From an uncultured Lachnospiraceae bacterium (GTDB taxonomy: Bacteria > Bacillota > Clostridia > Lachnospirales > Lachnospiraceae), in assembly GCA_947594085.1 (NCBI GenBank), contig CANQEB010000057.1, forward strand, positions 1 through 11,785: 11,785 nt of DNA, read 5' to 3'. The notes beneath the pieces are model-generated. The model made no database searches, had not been told where the DNA came from, and saw only the letters and a list, made by a program, of their open reading frames with translations. Positions 9,358 to 11,785 of this stretch are shown piece after piece (positions within the stretch are counted from its first letter, which is position 1; each line of letters begins with the position of its first letter). The translations under genes and the position numbers were made by a program.

Positions 9358-9394
9358 GCGATACCCCTGGAGTGGTAAACTTCAGGGGCATCGT
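9358..9394 (+). repeat. Hairpin between dnaK and dnaJ
   Basis: CCCCTGGAG (9364-9372) pairs with CTTCAGGGG (9380-9388) around a seven-base loop, with one G-T wobble. After an A/C mismatch the flanks GCGAT (9358-9362) and ATCGT (9390-9394) add five more pairs. The 14-bp stem is followed by TGAGTAAATTCC, not a U-tract. It is likely an RNA stability or processing structure lowering dnaJ output relative to dnaK, or a weak terminator. Confidence 0.55.
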
Positions 9395-9425
9395 TGAGTA
9401 AATTCCGAATTTTTTCAGAATAGCG

Positions 9426-9440
9426 ACCGCCCTGGGCGGT
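9426..9440 (+). repeat. Short palindrome just before the dnaJ ribosome binding site
   Basis: ACCGCCCTGGGCGGT is a near-perfect palindrome ending two bases before GGGAGG (9443-9448), the dnaJ ribosome binding site. If formed in the RNA it could influence ribosome access. Confidence 0.4.
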
Positions 9441-9457
9441 TCGGGAGGTTATAGAGT

Positions 9458-10642
9458 ATGGCGGAGAGCAAACGTGATTATTACGAGGTCCTCGGCGTGG
9501 ACAAAAACGCGGATGATGCGGCTCTGAAGAAAGCATACCGTGCTCTGGCAAAGAAATATCATCCGGACATGAATCCGGGAGACGCTGAGGCAGAGAAAAA
9601 ATTTAAGGAAGCGTCGGAGGCGTATGCGGTCTTGAGCGACCCGGAGAAGCGCAGACAGTACGATCAGTTTGGTCACGCGGCGTTCGAGCAGGGTGGACCG
9701 GGCGGCTTCGGCGGTTTTGACGGATTCAATTTTAGCGGAGATATGGGCGATATCTTTGGCGATATCTTCGGCGATCTCTTCGGCGGTGGCAGACGGCGCG
9801 GCGGCTCGAACGGCCCAATGCAGGGCGCGAACCTGCGGACGAGTGTGCGAGTGACGTTTGAGGAAGCGGTTTTCGGCTGTGAGAAGGAGATTGAGCTGAC
9901 GCTGAAGGACGAGTGTACGAACTGTCACGGTACTGGCGCGAAGCCGGGCACCTCGCCGGAGACCTGTCCGAAGTGCGGCGGCAGAGGCCAAGTCGTCTTC
10001 ACGCAGCAGTCACTGTTCGGCACGGTACAGAACGTGCAGACCTGTCCGGATTGTCACGGCAGCGGAAAGATCGTAAAGGAGAAATGTCCGCATTGCTCCG
10101 GCACAGGCTACACTTCCAGCCGGAAAAAGATCAAGGTGACGGTTCCTGCTGGTATCGACAACGGTCAGAGCATCCGCATTCGAGAGAAAGGCGAACCTGG
10201 AACGAACGGAGGGCCGAGGGGCGATTTGCTTGTCGAAGTGATTGTCGGCAGACATCCGGTATTCCAGAGACAGGATATGGATATTTATTCAACTGTGCCT
10301 ATGACGTATGCGCAGGCGGCGCTCGGTGGAGATATCCGCATCAGTACGGTAGACGGTGATATTGTCTACACAATCAAACCAGGTACGCAGACGGATACAA
10401 AAGTACGGTTCAAGGGAAAAGGTGTTCCGTCCTTGCGCAACAAAAACGTGCGTGGTGACCATTACGTGACGCTTGTGGTTCAGGTGCCGACGAAGCTCAA
10501 TGAGGCTGCAAAGCAGGCGCTACATGAGTTTGATCAGGCGACAGGCAACAGCCTGAATCAGGCGGCGGGCACGGAGAAGAAGGGCGAGAAAACGAAGAAG
10601 AAGAGTTTCGTCGACAAATTAAAGGAGACGTTCGAAGATTGA
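9458..10642 (+). CDS. dnaJ: Chaperone protein DnaJ (Hsp40, type I)
   Basis: This encodes 394 residues. ATG 9458 follows GGGAGG (9443-9448). DnaJ delivers unfolded substrates to DnaK and stimulates its ATPase. The J-domain covers about residues 5-70 with the essential His-Pro-Asp at 35-37 ([10 protein letters not shown]). The Gly/Phe-rich region follows (about 75-125) and repeats GDIFGD-like units. The zinc-binding domain has four CxxCxGxG repeats: CTNCHGTG (Cys153), CPKCGGRG (170), CPDCHGSG (196) and CPHCSGTG (210). The substrate-binding C-terminal domains contain [15 protein letters not shown] and [20 protein letters not shown] lysine-rich tail precedes [11 protein letters not shown]. It is a complete type I protein, 225 bases after dnaK and 118 bases before prmA. 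Confidence 0.98.
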   Translation: MAESKRDYYEVLGVDKNADDAALKKAYRALAKKYHPDMNPGDAEAEKKFKEASEAYAVLSDPEKRRQYDQFGHAAFEQGGPGGFGGFDGFNFSGDMGDIFGDIFGDLFGGGRRRGGSNGPMQGANLRTSVRVTFEEAVFGCEKEIELTLKDECTNCHGTGAKPGTSPETCPKCGGRGQVVFTQQSLFGTVQNVQTCPDCHGSGKIVKEKCPHCSGTGYTSSRKKIKVTVPAGIDNGQSIRIREKGEPGTNGGPRGDLLVEVIVGRHPVFQRQDMDIYSTVPMTYAQAALGGDIRISTVDGDIVYTIKPGTQTDTKVRFKGKGVPSLRNKNVRGDHYVTLVVQVPTKLNEAAKQALHEFDQATGNSLNQAAGTEKKGEKTKKKSFVDKLKETFED

Positions 10643-10645
10643 CGC

Positions 10646-10729
10646 AAACGCCGCGATAGGCAGGAACATCTCCGGGTGGACACCCCTATAGGTCCTTCCC
10701 GGAGACGTCCTGCCTTTACGCGGCTGTTT
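10646..10729 (+). repeat. Long nested hairpin between dnaJ and prmA
   Basis: Four stacked stems share one axis: AAACGCCGCG (10646-10655) with CGCGGCtGTTT (10719-10729, one bulged T); GGCAGGA (10659-10665) with TCCTGCC (10708-10714); CTCCGGG (10670-10676) with CCCGGAG (10698-10704); and GGAC (10678-10681) with GTCC (10692-10695). That is about 28 pairs in 84 bases, separated by small internal loops. CTGATAGTCGG follows, so there is no U-tract. It could be a structured RNA, a processing site, a partial terminator or a small palindromic repeat element. Confidence 0.7.
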
Positions 10730-10760
10730 CTGATAGTCGGTATTAAATATGGAGGTATGT

Positions 10761-11720
10761 ATGAGGTGGAATAAGTTTACATTAAAGATATTGACCGAAG
10801 TTGAGGACGTCGTAATTTCCTCGCTGGCGGATGCCGGTGTGGAAGGGGTTGAGATTGAGGACAAGGTGCCGCTCTCGGAGTCGGATAAGCAGCAGATGTT
10901 CGTGGACATTTTGCCGGACGGACCGGAGGACGACGGAATTGCATATCTGAATTTTTATCTGGAGGAGGACGCGGACTGCGATGCGATTCTTGCTCGCGTG
11001 CAGGAGGAGCTGGATTCCCTGCGGATGTTCATGGACATTGGCGAGGGCACAATCACGCGCAGCCAGACCGAGGATAAGGACTGGATCAACAATTGGAAGG
11101 AATACTTCCACCAATTCTACGTGGACGATATCCTGATTATTCCCTCATGGGAGGAACTGAAGGAAGAGGACCGCGACAAGATGGTCATCCACATCGATCC
11201 GGGCACCGCGTTTGGCACCGGAATGCACGAGACGACGCAGCTGTGTATGCGGCAGCTGAAGAAGTATGTGACGCCCGAGACAGAGCTTCTTGACGTGGGA
11301 ACGGGCAGCGGCATCCTGTCGATCGTTGCGCTGAAGCTCGGCGCGAAGCATGCGGTCGGGACGGACCTTGATCCCTGCGCGATCACGGCGACCAAAGAAA
11401 ATCTTGGGGCGAACGGTATTCCAGAGGGCGCGATGGATGTCATGATCGGAAACATCATCGACGACAAGCAGGTACAGGATGCGGTTGGCTACGGGAAGTA
11501 TGACATCGTGGTCGCAAACATTCTGGCGGAGGTGCTTCTGCCCCTTACACCGGTCATCGTGAACCAGCTGAAGCCGGGCGGGATCTACATCACGTCGGGG
11601 ATCATCGATGAGAAGGAGACGACCGTCGTTGAAGCGGTGAGGGCGGCCGGACTCGAGCTGGTTGAGGTGACGCGGCAGAACGATTGGGTGTCGGTGACGG
11701 CGCGGAAACTTCGTGTTTAG
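10761..11720 (+). CDS. prmA: Ribosomal protein L11 methyltransferase PrmA
   Basis: This encodes 319 residues from ATG 10761, placed five bases after GGAGG (10751-10755). An in-frame ATG at 10749 overlaps that ribosome binding site and is unlikely. PrmA uses S-adenosylmethionine to methylate amino groups of ribosomal protein L11. The N-terminal ~60 residues are the L11-recognition region. Diagnostic blocks are NNWKEYFHQFYVDDILIIPS, the PrmA motif HIDPGTAFGTGMHETTQLCM, the methyltransferase motif I LLDVGTGSGILSIVALKLGA (Asp178-Gly-x-Gly-x-Gly region), GTDLDPCAITATKEN (acidic loop binding the ribose) and the NPPY-like VANILAEVLLPL. In many Bacillota prmA follows dnaJ, as here. The long hairpin before it may uncouple it partly from heat-shock control. 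The end is complete. Confidence 0.96.
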   Translation: MRWNKFTLKILTEVEDVVISSLADAGVEGVEIEDKVPLSESDKQQMFVDILPDGPEDDGIAYLNFYLEEDADCDAILARVQEELDSLRMFMDIGEGTITRSQTEDKDWINNWKEYFHQFYVDDILIIPSWEELKEEDRDKMVIHIDPGTAFGTGMHETTQLCMRQLKKYVTPETELLDVGTGSGILSIVALKLGAKHAVGTDLDPCAITATKENLGANGIPEGAMDVMIGNIIDDKQVQDAVGYGKYDIVVANILAEVLLPLTPVIVNQLKPGGIYITSGIIDEKETTVVEAVRAAGLELVEVTRQNDWVSVTARKLRV

Positions 11721-11729
11721 TTCACTAAA

Positions 11730-11765
11730 GACACAACACAGCCCGGCAAAGGGGCTTGCTGTGTC
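11730..11765 (+). terminator. Hairpin after prmA, possible weak terminator
   Basis: ACACAGC (11736-11742) pairs with GCTGTGT (11758-11764); inner CCC and GGG can pair as well, and GACACA/TGTGTC gives an alternative register. The following sequence is CAGGGGCAG, without T-residues, so true intrinsic termination is doubtful and transcription may continue to the next gene beyond the window. Confidence 0.4.
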
Positions 11766-11785
11766 AGGGGCAGATCATTGAGGGC

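Overview
This window looks like chromosomal DNA of a Lachnospiraceae-type Clostridia (Bacillota). The evidence is the gene order hrcA-grpE-dnaK-dnaJ-prmA behind a perfect CIRCE operator, a DnaK of the Gram-positive type, AGGAGG-like ribosome binding sites, and a kinase tail and an Rpn-type nuclease relic of kinds common in that family. This is inferred from sequence features and remembered family patterns; no search was run.

Left part (1-5300), accessory and partly decayed. A 5'-truncated gene encodes the end of a Ser/Thr protein kinase domain, a low-complexity linker and about seven or eight membrane helices. Next come a secreted protein of unknown function (1490-2341), a stand-alone HD-domain protein resembling the hydrolase half of RelA/SpoT (2410-3057), and an ADP-ribosylglycohydrolase gene interrupted by one in-frame TAG (3204-4079). 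An unassigned reading frame follows (4061-4267), then a heavily rearranged Rpn/PD-(D/E)XK nuclease pseudogene (4351-5052). The stretch before the heat-shock promoter holds a 12-bp hairpin and a possible 37-codon ORF.

Right part (5296-11785), a conserved housekeeping class I heat-shock operon. A sigma-A-like promoter (TTGACA, 17 bp, TATATT) is followed immediately by CIRCE (TTAGCACTC-N9-GAGTGCTAA), then hrcA (repressor), grpE (nucleotide exchange factor), dnaK (Hsp70), dnaJ (Hsp40) and prmA (ribosomal protein L11 methyltransferase). HrcA binding CIRCE would repress the whole unit. Gaps of 118-225 bases at grpE-dnaK, dnaK-dnaJ and dnaJ-prmA each contain inverted repeats. The largest, between dnaJ and prmA, folds into a nested hairpin of about 84 nt. 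None has a classical U-tract, so RNA processing, stability or partial attenuation is more likely than full termination.

No convincing new multi-gene system was found. The points most worth checking are the single amber codon that separates the two metal-binding halves of the ADP-ribosylglycohydrolase, the long hairpin before prmA, and the small ORF and hairpin overlapping the hrcA promoter region.
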